From NCBI GenBank assembly GCA_014238945.1, contig JABAAB010000014.1:166882-230881 (forward strand): a stretch of DNA of 64,000 bases. The letters run 5' to 3'. Source of the stretch: Lysobacterales bacterium. GTDB lineage: Bacteria; Pseudomonadota; Gammaproteobacteria; Xanthomonadales; SZUA-36. The notes under the pieces are model-generated. The model searched no databases. It saw nothing but the letters and a program-made list of their open reading frames with translations, and was not told the origin of the DNA. Below are positions 16,646-25,392 of the stretch, piece after piece. Position 1 is the first letter of the stretch; each line of letters begins with the position of its first letter. Made by a program: the position numbers and the translations under genes.

Positions 16646-17733
16646 AGATTCGTGTTCCGCCCTGGTTGGGTACACCACGGCTGGATCCGGTATTGCTGGG
16701 CTTATTGCTACTGGTCATGGGTTTCGGTCTGGTCGTGATGTACAGCGCATCAGGTCAGGATATGGCGACGGTAAACCGCCAGGCCATACGTCTTGGTGTT
16801 GGTTTATTGGTCATGTTGGTGATCAGCCAGGTGCCACCACATATCCTCAGCATATGGACACCCTGGATCTATGTTTTTGGTGTGGTTCTGCTGTTGGCAA
16901 CCTGGGTGTTCGGTGTGGGCCGCGGTGCACAACGCTGGCTTGACCTTGGCATCATCCGTTTTCAGCCATCGGAAGTGATGAAGCTTGCGGTGCCGATGAT
17001 GATTGCCTGGTATTTACACCCGCGTGTGCTGCCTCCGGCACTCAAATCGGTATTCGTGAGTCTGGCGATACTGATGGTGCCCAGCGTGCTGGTCGCTCGC
17101 CAACCTGATCTGGGCACCGCACTCCTGGTGGCTGCCAGTGGCGGATTCACCCTGTTCCTGGCGGGACTACGCTGGCGTACCCTGGTGGTTTTTGCCGGGA
17201 CCCTGATGGCTGCAATACCGTTGGTTTGGCCATTTCTGAAAGAATACCAGCGTGACCGCCTACGTATTTTTCTGAATCCCGAAGTTGATCCACTTGGAGA
17301 TGGCTGGAACATCATCCAGTCCAAGATTGCCGTGGGTTCGGGTGGCGTGACCGGTAAGGGTTGGTTGAACGGGACACAGTCGCACCTGGAATTTATCCCC
17401 GAACACCACACCGATTTCGTGCTTGCGGTGATATCCGAGGAATTTGGCTTGATAGGAGTGGCATTGCTGTTAATGGTTTACGTCCTGTTGATCGGACGTG
17501 GATTGTTTATTGCCAGCCTGGTGCGTGATACGGGTTCGAGGTTACTTGTGGGTAGTCTGAGCCTGACCCTGTTTGTATATGTGCTGGTCAATGGCGCCAT
17601 GGTGGCAGGAATATTACCGGTGGTCGGTGTACCCTTGCCACTGATCAGCTACGGTGGCACATCGGCCGTGACGTTGCTGGCAGGATTCGGCATGATGATG
17701 TCCATATATGGCCACCGGAAATTCATAAGTTGA
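16642..17733 (+). CDS. rodA: Peptidoglycan polymerase RodA (SEDS family)
   Basis: 363 residues with about ten membrane segments. The GTG start overlaps the mrdA stop. SEDS landmarks are LLLVMGFGLVVMYSAS at the start, FQPSEVMKLAVPMM, RQPDLGTALL (Asp of the catalytic cavity), the loop with EHHTDFVLAVISEEFG, and the end motif PLPLISYGGTSAVTLLAGFG. It polymerises lipid II into glycan strands and forms a complex with PBP2. The next gene starts after 127 bases. Confidence 0.96.
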   Translation: MKIRVPPWLGTPRLDPVLLGLLLLVMGFGLVVMYSASGQDMATVNRQAIRLGVGLLVMLVISQVPPHILSIWTPWIYVFGVVLLLATWVFGVGRGAQRWLDLGIIRFQPSEVMKLAVPMMIAWYLHPRVLPPALKSVFVSLAILMVPSVLVARQPDLGTALLVAASGGFTLFLAGLRWRTLVVFAGTLMAAIPLVWPFLKEYQRDRLRIFLNPEVDPLGDGWNIIQSKIAVGSGGVTGKGWLNGTQSHLEFIPEHHTDFVLAVISEEFGLIGVALLLMVYVLLIGRGLFIASLVRDTGSRLLVGSLSLTLFVYVLVNGAMVAGILPVVGVPLPLISYGGTSAVTLLAGFGMMMSIYGHRKFIS

Positions 17734-17860
17734 TGTTTAACTCACGGCCATGAATCACCCGGCGGTTTTTATTTCCCGTTCGGTTAAACTCAATGCGCGC
17801 TTTGAGTGTCTGTAAGATGGTGATTCAAAACAAATGTGGTCAAACCACAAAAAAGGACAA

Positions 17861-18859
17861 ATGAATTCGATGCAAAAATTTCTCTTTCTGGTTTTATTCT
17901 CTGCTTTGCTCAGTACCCCGGCGCTCGCCGTTGACCATCCCGGTGCCGATGAGTTTGTCGCACTTGCTGTGTCCGAACATGGATTACAGGCAGACGAAGT
18001 CCGGGCATTGCTCAGCCAGGCTGAATACAAGCAATCAATCGTCGATGCCATTTCCCGTCCGGCTGAAGGCAAACCATGGCATGAGTACCGGCCAATATTC
18101 CTGACCGACAGACGTGTCAGTGAAGGAATAGATTTCTGGAACGACAACCGTGAACTGATTGCATCCGCCTCGAAACAATACGGTGTGGACGAGGAAATTA
18201 TCGTAGCAATCATTGGTGTTGAGACCTTTTATGGTCGAATTACGGGCTCATACCGCACCATTGACGCGTTGGTGACATTGGGGTTTTATTATCCGCAGGG
18301 ACTCTCTTCAGACCGGTCCGGGTTTTTTTCCAGCGAACTGATGCACTATATCAAGCTGACCAGTGAAGAAGGATTGCCCGCCAGCGAAGTCAGCGGTTCC
18401 TATGCCGGGGCCATGGGCATGGGCCAGTTCATGCCGAGCAGCTATCGCGAGTATTCGGTCGATTTCGACCAGGACGGCAGCCGCGACCTGTGGCGGTCCA
18501 CAGCCGACGTGGTGGGTAGTGTGGCCAACTATCTCCATCGCCATGGCTGGCAATCCGGGCAGCCGGTTACACGCCGGGCACGGGCTACCCAGGATGCTGC
18601 ATTCGCAAAGATTTCCACACGGGACTTCAGCCCCACACTGACAGTTGCCGAATGGCGGGAGCAGGGTTTCAGGAGTGCAGATGAACTACGCCCTGACCTG
18701 GCTGCGGCCGTGCTGAAGCTGGTTGAAAAAGACCGCAATACCTACTGGCTGACCTTCAAGAATTTCTACGTTATCACACGCTACAACCGCAGTCCCCGGT
18801 ATGCGATGGCGGTGTATGAACTGAGCCAGGAAATCAGCCGGGGTATGGACGGGTCCTGA
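17861..18859 (+). CDS. mltB: Lytic murein transglycosylase B
   Basis: 332 residues from ATG 17861, supported by AAAGGA just upstream; the in-frame ATG at 17834 lacks a site. A signal peptide ends near residue 23 (STPALA). No lipobox Cys is seen, so it may be soluble periplasmic, unlike E. coli MltB. The catalytic Glu is Glu121 in IIGVETFYGRITGSYRTIDAL. Further family motifs are AGAMGMGQFMPSSYREYSVDFDQDG and DVVGSVANYLHRHGWQ. It cleaves glycan strands to 1,6-anhydro products, which AmpG and AnmK (53.4-55.8 kb) would recycle. The stop overlaps the rlpA start. Confidence 0.93.
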   Translation: MNSMQKFLFLVLFSALLSTPALAVDHPGADEFVALAVSEHGLQADEVRALLSQAEYKQSIVDAISRPAEGKPWHEYRPIFLTDRRVSEGIDFWNDNRELIASASKQYGVDEEIIVAIIGVETFYGRITGSYRTIDALVTLGFYYPQGLSSDRSGFFSSELMHYIKLTSEEGLPASEVSGSYAGAMGMGQFMPSSYREYSVDFDQDGSRDLWRSTADVVGSVANYLHRHGWQSGQPVTRRARATQDAAFAKISTRDFSPTLTVAEWREQGFRSADELRPDLAAAVLKLVEKDRNTYWLTFKNFYVITRYNRSPRYAMAVYELSQEISRGMDGS

Positions 18860-19632
18860 TGAGAAACGTGGTACTGCCATGGCTGGTCGTTGCCCTTTTG
18901 CTGGCGGGCTGTGCCAGGGACAAGTCCAAAGATGTATCCACGCGTGACGGTCCGTCCAGCCGGAAAATTACCGCCGCGGATGTAGACGATGCCGTACCGG
19001 AGGTACAACCGCTGGCACGTTATGGCAATCACTCGCCGTATACGGTTCTGGGCAAGACCTATACGGTTTTGCCGTCCGCCAGGGGTTACCACGAGCGGGG
19101 TATTGCATCATGGTACGGCAGCAAGTTTCATGGCCGGCGGACATCCAGCGGTGAACCCTATGATATGCACCTGGCAACGGCGGCACACAAGAGCCTGCCT
19201 TTACCTGCGTTTGCTGAAGTCACCAACCTCGAGAATGGCCGGAAAATGGTAGTCAAGATCAACGACCGCGGCCCATTTCACGACGACCGTATCATTGACC
19301 TGTCGTACGCAGCCGCAGTGAAACTGGGTATCGATAAAACCGGCACGGCACAAGTGGACGTACGTGCCATTGATGTCGAAACACCCGGGCGCCAGGCAAT
19401 CAAGGCAGCAGATGGTAGCTTTCTCCAGGTGGGGGCGTTCAGCCAACGCAGCTCCGCCGATCACCTGGCAGGTAAAATGATGGCTGCTCAGCTCAAACCG
19501 GTCTCGATACAAAAGAGCCGCGGATTGTATAAAGTATGGATAGGGCCGTATGCTTCAGATATTGAAATCGAAGCCAGTATCCAGCGGGTTGTTGAACTGG
19601 GCTTTGATCGCCCGCATAAAGTAAGTCGCTGA
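18859..19632 (+). CDS. rlpA: Septal ring lytic transglycosylase RlpA (lipoprotein)
   Basis: 257 residues. The lipobox LLAGC puts the lipidated Cys at 18. The double-psi beta-barrel domain (about 80-165) holds GIASWYGSKFHGRRTSSGEPYD, MHLATAAHKSLPLPAFAEVTNLENG and VKINDRGPFHDDRIIDLSYAAA with the catalytic-type residues. A C-terminal SPOR domain (about 182-257) binds denuded glycan at the septum. The start overlaps the mltB stop by one base (TGATG). It acts at the outer membrane facing the periplasm during division. Confidence 0.93.
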   Translation: MRNVVLPWLVVALLLAGCARDKSKDVSTRDGPSSRKITAADVDDAVPEVQPLARYGNHSPYTVLGKTYTVLPSARGYHERGIASWYGSKFHGRRTSSGEPYDMHLATAAHKSLPLPAFAEVTNLENGRKMVVKINDRGPFHDDRIIDLSYAAAVKLGIDKTGTAQVDVRAIDVETPGRQAIKAADGSFLQVGAFSQRSSADHLAGKMMAAQLKPVSIQKSRGLYKVWIGPYASDIEIEASIQRVVELGFDRPHKVSR

Positions 19633-19667
19633 CAAATGACGGCCATATTGACGGGATAATATTGCTC

Positions 19668-20843
19668 ATGAAGAAATTTTTGCTACTGGTTGTTCTGGTA
19701 TTGGCGCTGGCCGTCGATGCCCTGGCCCAACGACCGCCACCACCACCCAGGGGTATGCCAACGCCGGCGGCACCCGAACTGGGTGCCAACAGTTATATCC
19801 TGGTGGATTTCAACAGTGAACGCGTGCTGGTAGAGAATAGCCCGGACACACGGGTTGAACCCGCCAGCATTACCAAGTTGATGACCAGTTACGTCGTCTT
19901 CAATGAACTGGTTGAAGGCAATATCAATCTGGAGGATCCGGTGGTCGTCAGCGAAATAGCCTGGCGAACGGGTGGTTCACGCATGTTCATTGAGCCGGGT
20001 ATGGAAGTGACGGTTGAACAACTGCTCAAGGGGATGGTGATCCAGTCCGGCAATGACGCCAGTGTTGCCCTGGCGGAACACCTGGCTGGAACGGAAGACG
20101 CCTTCGCCGGCCTGATGAACCACTACGCAACGCAACTGGGGATGAGCGCAAGTCATTTTGTCAATGCCACCGGTCTGCCGCACGAAGACCACTACACAAC
20201 GGCACGTGATGTTGCCACCCTCAGCATCGCTTTGATCGCCCACTTTCCGGATTTTTACCGCTGGTATTCAGAGAAGGAATACAGTTTCAACAATATCCGC
20301 CAGCACAACCGCAACAATCTGTTATGGCGTGACCCGGCCGTCGACGGTTTGAAAACCGGTCATACACAGGCCGCCGGTTATTGCCTGGCCTCGTCAGCCA
20401 AACGTGATGGTATGCGTTTGGTCAGCGTGGTCATGGGCTCTTCATCTGAAACATCCCGAGTCAGCGAGAGCCAGAGTTTGCTCAACTATGGTTTCCGGTT
20501 TTTTGAAACGGTCCAATTGTATCGGGCTGGCCAGCAACTGGCACAGGGCCAGGTTTGGAAAGGCGAGACCGAGCAGGTAACACTGGGCATACGCGACGAG
20601 CTCTTTGTCACCATTCCACGTGGTCGTTACGATGATCTCGATGCCCAGGTCACCATGCGTCCGGAGCTGATCGCACCATTGCTGGAAGGCGAAAACGTAG
20701 GTCGCATTTCGATCCGTCTTGAAAATGAAGAAATAGCCGGTCGTGGTCTGATAACACTTGGAGCGGTGCAGGAGGCAGGATTTTTCGGCCGTACCTGGGA
20801 TGGAATCAGCATGTGGGTCGGTGGATTGTTTGGTGATGACTGA
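19668..20843 (+). CDS. dacA: D-alanyl-D-alanine carboxypeptidase (PBP5/6 type)
   Basis: 391 residues from ATG 19668; an in-frame TTG at 19662 would add two. Signal peptide about 1-20 (ALAVDALA), then a Pro-rich stretch RPPPPPRG. Catalytic motifs are SITK (Ser67, Lys70), SGND and KTGHTQAAGYC. A C-terminal beta domain and an end helix (RTWDGISMWVGGLFGDD) that can lie on the membrane follow. The enzyme removes the terminal D-Ala from pentapeptide stems in the periplasm. It overlaps ybeD by one base. Confidence 0.95.
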   Translation: MKKFLLLVVLVLALAVDALAQRPPPPPRGMPTPAAPELGANSYILVDFNSERVLVENSPDTRVEPASITKLMTSYVVFNELVEGNINLEDPVVVSEIAWRTGGSRMFIEPGMEVTVEQLLKGMVIQSGNDASVALAEHLAGTEDAFAGLMNHYATQLGMSASHFVNATGLPHEDHYTTARDVATLSIALIAHFPDFYRWYSEKEYSFNNIRQHNRNNLLWRDPAVDGLKTGHTQAAGYCLASSAKRDGMRLVSVVMGSSSETSRVSESQSLLNYGFRFFETVQLYRAGQQLAQGQVWKGETEQVTLGIRDELFVTIPRGRYDDLDAQVTMRPELIAPLLEGENVGRISIRLENEEIAGRGLITLGAVQEAGFFGRTWDGISMWVGGLFGDD

Positions 20844-21139
20844 TGGTTAGCGGCAAGCCTGAACCCACATCCTCCAGTGGCGATGATACCTTATTGGAGT
20901 TCCCCTGCAGCTTTCCTGTCAAGGCCATGGGCCGCAACGTGGAGGGCTTCGAAACCCTGGTGAAAGAGATTGTTCTGCGGCACGCCGAAATCAGTGAAGA
21001 GGAAGCGATTAGTACAAATGCCAGCGGTGGGGGGAAATACATTGCGGTAACAATTACCATTCACGCCAGCTCAAAAGCACAGCTTGATTCTATCTACCAG
21101 GACCTGACCCATTGTGATCAGGTGCTGGTTGCCCTGTAA
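20843..21139 (+). CDS. ybeD: YbeD-type DUF493 protein
   Basis: 98 residues. Core motif [28 protein letters not shown], then a beta-alpha-beta pattern ending [12 protein letters not shown], as in E. coli YbeD, a small ACT-like fold protein. Its location between dacA and lipB is conserved in gammaproteobacteria. A regulatory role in lipoylation has been suggested from this context, not proven. Overlaps both neighbours by one base. Confidence 0.9.
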   Translation: MVSGKPEPTSSSGDDTLLEFPCSFPVKAMGRNVEGFETLVKEIVLRHAEISEEEAISTNASGGGKYIAVTITIHASSKAQLDSIYQDLTHCDQVLVAL

Positions 21140-21855
21140 TGATGGCCATTAAAGCTGGCATCGGAAAGCGGGTCAAGACATCTGTTGATGCCCTACAACC
21201 CGGTGTCAGGCGGCTCGGCATGATGGAGTATGGAGTGGTCTGGCGGGCCATGCAGGATTTCACCGACCAGCGTAGTGAGGACACCCCTGATGAACTCTGG
21301 TTGGTCGAGCATTTGCCGGTGTTTACCCAGGGCCAGACCGGTCGTGCAGAGCACCTGTTGTCACCCGGGGACATACCGGTAATCCAGGTTGACCGCGGCG
21401 GACAGGTTACCTATCACGGTCCGGGCCAGGTGGTGGTGTATCCACTGATTGATATCCGTAGACTCGGTATGGGTGTACGTGAAATGGTCAATGGTATTGA
21501 GCAGGTGATCATTGATGTGTTAAACGGTTTCGACGTGCATGCAGCGAGGCTTGCGGGAGCACCCGGTGTCTACATCGAAGGTGTAAAAATTGCTTCGCTC
21601 GGTTTGCGCGTGCGCAGAGGTAAAACCTTTCACGGTCTTGCCGTAAACCATTGCATGGATCTTGAACCATTTCAGCGTATCAACACCTGTGGCTTCAAGG
21701 ATTTGCAGGTTACTGAATTGTCGGCGTTTGTAAAAGTACCCAGGGCTGAATTGGAAAACCGCCTTGTGTCCGGTCTGTGCACCATGCTGGGATACCATGA
21801 CCACTTTAGGCCAATGAATAGCCGTTTGCCATTAAGAACCGGGATAACCAGGTGA
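21139..21855 (+). CDS. lipB: Octanoyl-[ACP]:protein N-octanoyltransferase
   Basis: 238 residues, starting at the first of two adjacent ATG codons. Landmarks are [31 protein letters not shown], the substrate Lys150 in [24 protein letters not shown], and the acyl-carrying Cys184 in INTCG. It moves octanoate from acyl carrier protein to lipoyl domains; LipA, encoded with a four-base overlap, then inserts sulfur. The N terminus is some 20 residues longer than in E. coli. Confidence 0.95.
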   Translation: MMAIKAGIGKRVKTSVDALQPGVRRLGMMEYGVVWRAMQDFTDQRSEDTPDELWLVEHLPVFTQGQTGRAEHLLSPGDIPVIQVDRGGQVTYHGPGQVVVYPLIDIRRLGMGVREMVNGIEQVIIDVLNGFDVHAARLAGAPGVYIEGVKIASLGLRVRRGKTFHGLAVNHCMDLEPFQRINTCGFKDLQVTELSAFVKVPRAELENRLVSGLCTMLGYHDHFRPMNSRLPLRTGITR

Positions 21856-22886
21856 GCGAGCAGACAAAAATTCCAATCCTGGTTAAAGACATTGATCGTC
21901 CTGGATCCAGGCAACCGGGATCGAAACAGGCAGGATCAAATCAGGCAGGGGTCAAACAACTGGGTGCTGCCAAGATGACCCGTAATACGGCGCAATTTGA
22001 TCAGCACGCACCGGTACTGCGCAAACCACCCTGGATCAGGGTGAGGCTCCCCTCGGGTAATGCTGTGGCGGAGTTGAAGTCGCGATTGCGTGACAACCGG
22101 CTGGTGACGGTGTGTGAAGAGGCCAGTTGCCCGAACATTCATGAGTGTTTTAATAAGGGCACAGCCACCTTCATGATCCTGGGTGAGATTTGTACCCGGC
22201 GCTGCTCGTTTTGCGACGTCGCCCATGGCCGTCCCAACGCTCCGGATGAAGAAGAGCCGGACAACCTGGCTCGGACCATCAGGGACATGAAACTGCGCTA
22301 TGTAGTGATTACCTCGGTAGACCGCGATGACTTGCGCGATGGCGGGGCGCAACACTACGCAAACTGCCTTGACCGTATCCGTGAGCTGAATCCTGCCATC
22401 AGGCTCGAAATACTGGTTCCGGATTTCCGCGGTAAGGGCCGGATGGAGCGAGCACTGGACATTCTGGCTAACTCACCACCGGATGTGTTCAATCACAACC
22501 TCGAAACGGTCAGGCCCCTGTATCGTGATGTCAGGCCGGGGGCAGATTACGCGTGGTCACTTGACCTGTTGCAGCGATTCAAGAACCGTCACCCGGATAT
22601 TCCCACCAAGTCCGGGATCATGCTTGGATTGGGTGAGACCTTCGACCAGGTGCGGGTTGTATTACAGGATCTGCGCTCACACGACGTGGACATGGTCACT
22701 CTGGGACAATACCTTCAGCCTACTTCACACCACCACCCGGTGTTGCGATACTGGACACCGGATGAATTTGAACGCCTGGAGAAACTGGGCTATGAACTGG
22801 GTTTTACCCACGTTGCATCGGGCCCATTGGTGCGGTCTTCATACCACGCGGATCTGATGGCGCAAGAGTCCGGATTGGTTGATTAA
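21852..22886 (+). CDS. lipA: Lipoyl synthase
   Basis: 344 residues from a GTG overlapping the lipB stop. Auxiliary cluster cysteines occur in [12 protein letters not shown], the radical-SAM cysteines in [10 protein letters not shown], and the cluster-binding Ser in the C-terminal RSSYHAD. It inserts two sulfurs into octanoyl chains on the E2 and GcvH proteins. Residues 18-37 are a low-complexity insert of four five-residue units ([20 protein letters not shown]), encoded by 15-base tandem repeats, in the N-terminal extension before the conserved core. Confidence 0.96.
   Translation: MSEQTKIPILVKDIDRPGSRQPGSKQAGSNQAGVKQLGAAKMTRNTAQFDQHAPVLRKPPWIRVRLPSGNAVAELKSRLRDNRLVTVCEEASCPNIHECFNKGTATFMILGEICTRRCSFCDVAHGRPNAPDEEEPDNLARTIRDMKLRYVVITSVDRDDLRDGGAQHYANCLDRIRELNPAIRLEILVPDFRGKGRMERALDILANSPPDVFNHNLETVRPLYRDVRPGADYAWSLDLLQRFKNRHPDIPTKSGIMLGLGETFDQVRVVLQDLRSHDVDMVTLGQYLQPTSHHHPVLRYWTPDEFERLEKLGYELGFTHVASGPLVRSSYHADLMAQESGLVD
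21903..21962 (+). repeat. Four 15-bp tandem repeats inside lipA
   Basis: Units start at 21903, 21918, 21933 and 21948 and follow the pattern GGATCnAAnCAGGCA, with the outer two more diverged. They encode the Gly-Ser-x-Gln-Ala insert in the N-terminal extension of LipA. In-frame length keeps the gene intact, so copy number could vary between strains. Confidence 0.7.
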
Positions 22887-22978
22887 ATTTCAGCCCTTTC
22901 TGGTCGCAGAATCAAGGCAACTAAACTTTTGGCCCTTGTGTGATTGGTCCTCCCACGGCCTAATGTCTGCTATTCTGT

Positions 22979-23011
22979 ACCAGTCAAGCAACTCTGAGTT
23001 GTGACTGTGGT
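22979..23011 (+). promoter_or_regulatory. Strong hairpin ahead of prc
   Basis: CAGTCA (22981-22986), a two-base bulge AG, CAACTC (22989-22994), a one-base turn T, GAGTTG (22996-23001), TGACTG (23002-23007): twelve pairs in total. No T-run follows. It lies 60 bases before prc and 95 after lipA. It may be a leader structure, a protein-binding dyad, or the stem of a transcript end. Confidence 0.5.
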
Positions 23012-23067
23012 CAACTTACTGAGTTCATAGTGGATGATAAAATCCGATTATTTGTGGAGAAGTTAGT

Positions 23068-25230
23068 TTGAGAGCGATTAAATTATTATTGGTAATTGTC
23101 ATCAGCACGTCGGTTTGGGCCACCAGCCAACCGCAGGAAAATGTGCTATTCAAACCCAGCCTGGAGCAGCGTCTGCGCAGTAACCTGGCGACCAAGTTCC
23201 TGGCCAATTGGCACTATAAAGACACCCGCCTGGATGATGAATTATCTGCTCAGATATTTGACCGTTACCTGGATTTACTGGATCCGAATTTCAGCTTTTT
23301 CATGGCATCAGATATTGCAACATTTCAACCATACCGCCTGAATCTTGATGATGCGCTGCAACATTCTAATCCGGCACCAGCCTATGAAATGTTCAATATT
23401 TACGTTGAACGTGTGCGTGAACGGGTCAGTTTTGCCAGGGCTCAGCTTGAAAATCCGATGGATTTTACCGTCGATGAAGATTACTACTGGGACCGCGAAG
23501 ACATAGGGTGGGCAAATACAAAAGAAGAGATCGATGAATTCTGGCGTCATCGTGTCAAGAATGACTTTCTGCGTCTGCGTCTGGCAGGAAAGGAAGATGA
23601 AGCCATTATCGAGACGCTTGATTCGCGTTACAAGAACCTGGACCGTCGCATTTCCGAGTTGAATTCTGATGATGTATTTCAATACTTCATGAATGCATAC
23701 GCACAATCCATCGAGCCGCATACAGCCTACATGTCCCCGCGGAGTTCTGAAAATTTTGAAATTTCCATGAAGTTGTCCCTGGAAGGCATCGGTGCCCTGC
23801 TTGGTCGTGAAAATGAATACACCAGTATCGCCAGCGTGGTACCGGGTGGGCCGGCCGACCAGGATGGCCGCCTCAAATCCGGAGACCGGGTCATTTCAGT
23901 CGGTCAGGGGAATGATGGCAAGCTACAGGACGTTATTGGTTGGCGGGTTGATGACGTAGTTGACCTGATACGTGGACCCAAGCACACGATTGTACGTCTC
24001 GAGGTGCTCCATGAGGATATCGCCATTGACGGTCCCAGCACCGTGATCGATATTGTGCGTGGTGAAGTCAAACTTGAAGAACAGGCCGCACAGAGCCGGA
24101 TAATCGAAGTTCCCGGTGAGGATGACAAAACGGTCAAAATTGGTGTCATTGATTTGCCGGTTTTCTACCTTGATTTTAACGGCAGGGCCAAGAACCTGCC
24201 CGATTACCGCTCCAGCACCCGCGATGTGAGGCGCTTGATCAATGAATTGAAGGCCGAGGGTATTGAAGGGCTGATCGTCGATCTTCGTGATAATGGTGGC
24301 GGCTCATTACTGGAAGCGACCACACTCACGGGATTGTTTATTGATGAGGGTCCGGTGGTACAGGTACGTAATTCCAGCGGGCGAATCAGCACCGAGGAGG
24401 ATATTGATCCCGGTATGGCTTGGACCGGTCCCTTTGCGGTGCTGGTAAATCGTTACAGTGCGTCTGCCTCTGAAATTTTCGCGGCTGCAATACAGGACTA
24501 TGGACGGGGTGTGATTATTGGAGAAACCACCTTTGGTAAGGGTACCGTTCAGAACCTGGTGGATCTTGACGACTACGCACCCTCTTCAGAAGCGGGGAAA
24601 ATGGGTCAGCTGAAAATCACCATGGCACAGTTTTTCCGGGTCAATGGCGGATCAACACAAAACCGGGGTGTGGTACCCGACATACGGTTTCCATCGGCCG
24701 GTGACCCGCAGGAATATGGTGAGCGTTCATTCGATAATGCCCTGCCGTGGACCAGTATTGAATCCGCCGATTTTGCCAGTGAGGGCAATATGGATCGTCT
24801 GGTAGCCGTGGCTGATTCCCGTTACCAGAAGCGCATTGCCGATGACCAGGAGTTTGGCTGGTTGCTGAGTGATGTAGAAGAATACAATGTCAACAGGAAT
24901 AAGAAACAGCTAAGCCTGTTGGAATCCGTCCGCCGTGGCGAGATGGACAAGGACAAGGCCAAACGTGAGGCCAGGAAGGCAGCCCAGGACAACACGGGCC
25001 CATTGTTGGAGGAGGGGGATACACTTGCAATTGCTTCCGAGCCACCGGAAGTAGTTGAGGATCAGGACAACCCCGCTGCGGAGGAAGAGGAAGAGGATGA
25101 TCGTCCTGACCTGCTGCTCCGGGAATCAGCCAGGATAGTAGGAGATATGATTGAACTCGGTGGTGATGAGCCGCTGCTGTCCAGGCAGTTCTCCCTGTTG
25201 GTCAAGGAACGCGAAGCGGGTAACTTGTAG
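23068..25230 (+). CDS. prc: Tail-specific (carboxy-terminal processing) protease
   Basis: 720 residues from a TTG start with TGGAGA seven bases upstream. Signal peptide about 1-20. An N-terminal helical domain is followed by a PDZ domain (about 225-330, EGIGALLGRENEYTSIASVVPGGPA) and the S41 catalytic domain: DLRDNGGGSLLEATTL, the nucleophile Ser in NRYSASASEIFAAAIQDYGRG and the general-base Lys in TTFGKGTVQN. A long charged C-terminal domain, Glu/Asp-rich near 670, resembles the DUF3340 tail of E. coli Prc. It degrades or trims periplasmic proteins and, in E. coli, controls the murein endopeptidase MepS. It stands alone between lipA and priA. Confidence 0.94.
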   Translation: MRAIKLLLVIVISTSVWATSQPQENVLFKPSLEQRLRSNLATKFLANWHYKDTRLDDELSAQIFDRYLDLLDPNFSFFMASDIATFQPYRLNLDDALQHSNPAPAYEMFNIYVERVRERVSFARAQLENPMDFTVDEDYYWDREDIGWANTKEEIDEFWRHRVKNDFLRLRLAGKEDEAIIETLDSRYKNLDRRISELNSDDVFQYFMNAYAQSIEPHTAYMSPRSSENFEISMKLSLEGIGALLGRENEYTSIASVVPGGPADQDGRLKSGDRVISVGQGNDGKLQDVIGWRVDDVVDLIRGPKHTIVRLEVLHEDIAIDGPSTVIDIVRGEVKLEEQAAQSRIIEVPGEDDKTVKIGVIDLPVFYLDFNGRAKNLPDYRSSTRDVRRLINELKAEGIEGLIVDLRDNGGGSLLEATTLTGLFIDEGPVVQVRNSSGRISTEEDIDPGMAWTGPFAVLVNRYSASASEIFAAAIQDYGRGVIIGETTFGKGTVQNLVDLDDYAPSSEAGKMGQLKITMAQFFRVNGGSTQNRGVVPDIRFPSAGDPQEYGERSFDNALPWTSIESADFASEGNMDRLVAVADSRYQKRIADDQEFGWLLSDVEEYNVNRNKKQLSLLESVRRGEMDKDKAKREARKAAQDNTGPLLEEGDTLAIASEPPEVVEDQDNPAAEEEEEDDRPDLLLRESARIVGDMIELGGDEPLLSRQFSLLVKEREAGNL

Positions 25231-25392
25231 TCCACCTGACGGGTGAATCCGCCGATCCGGGTCAAACAAATGGCCACGGACCGTCGCTGCATCTACCATT
25301 TGAAATACAACTGCTGTTAAACACAGGTTTTTGACAATGGCGGCATTATCCCGATTGCGATTACGGCAATCTGCGGGCTAGAATTCCCTGTT

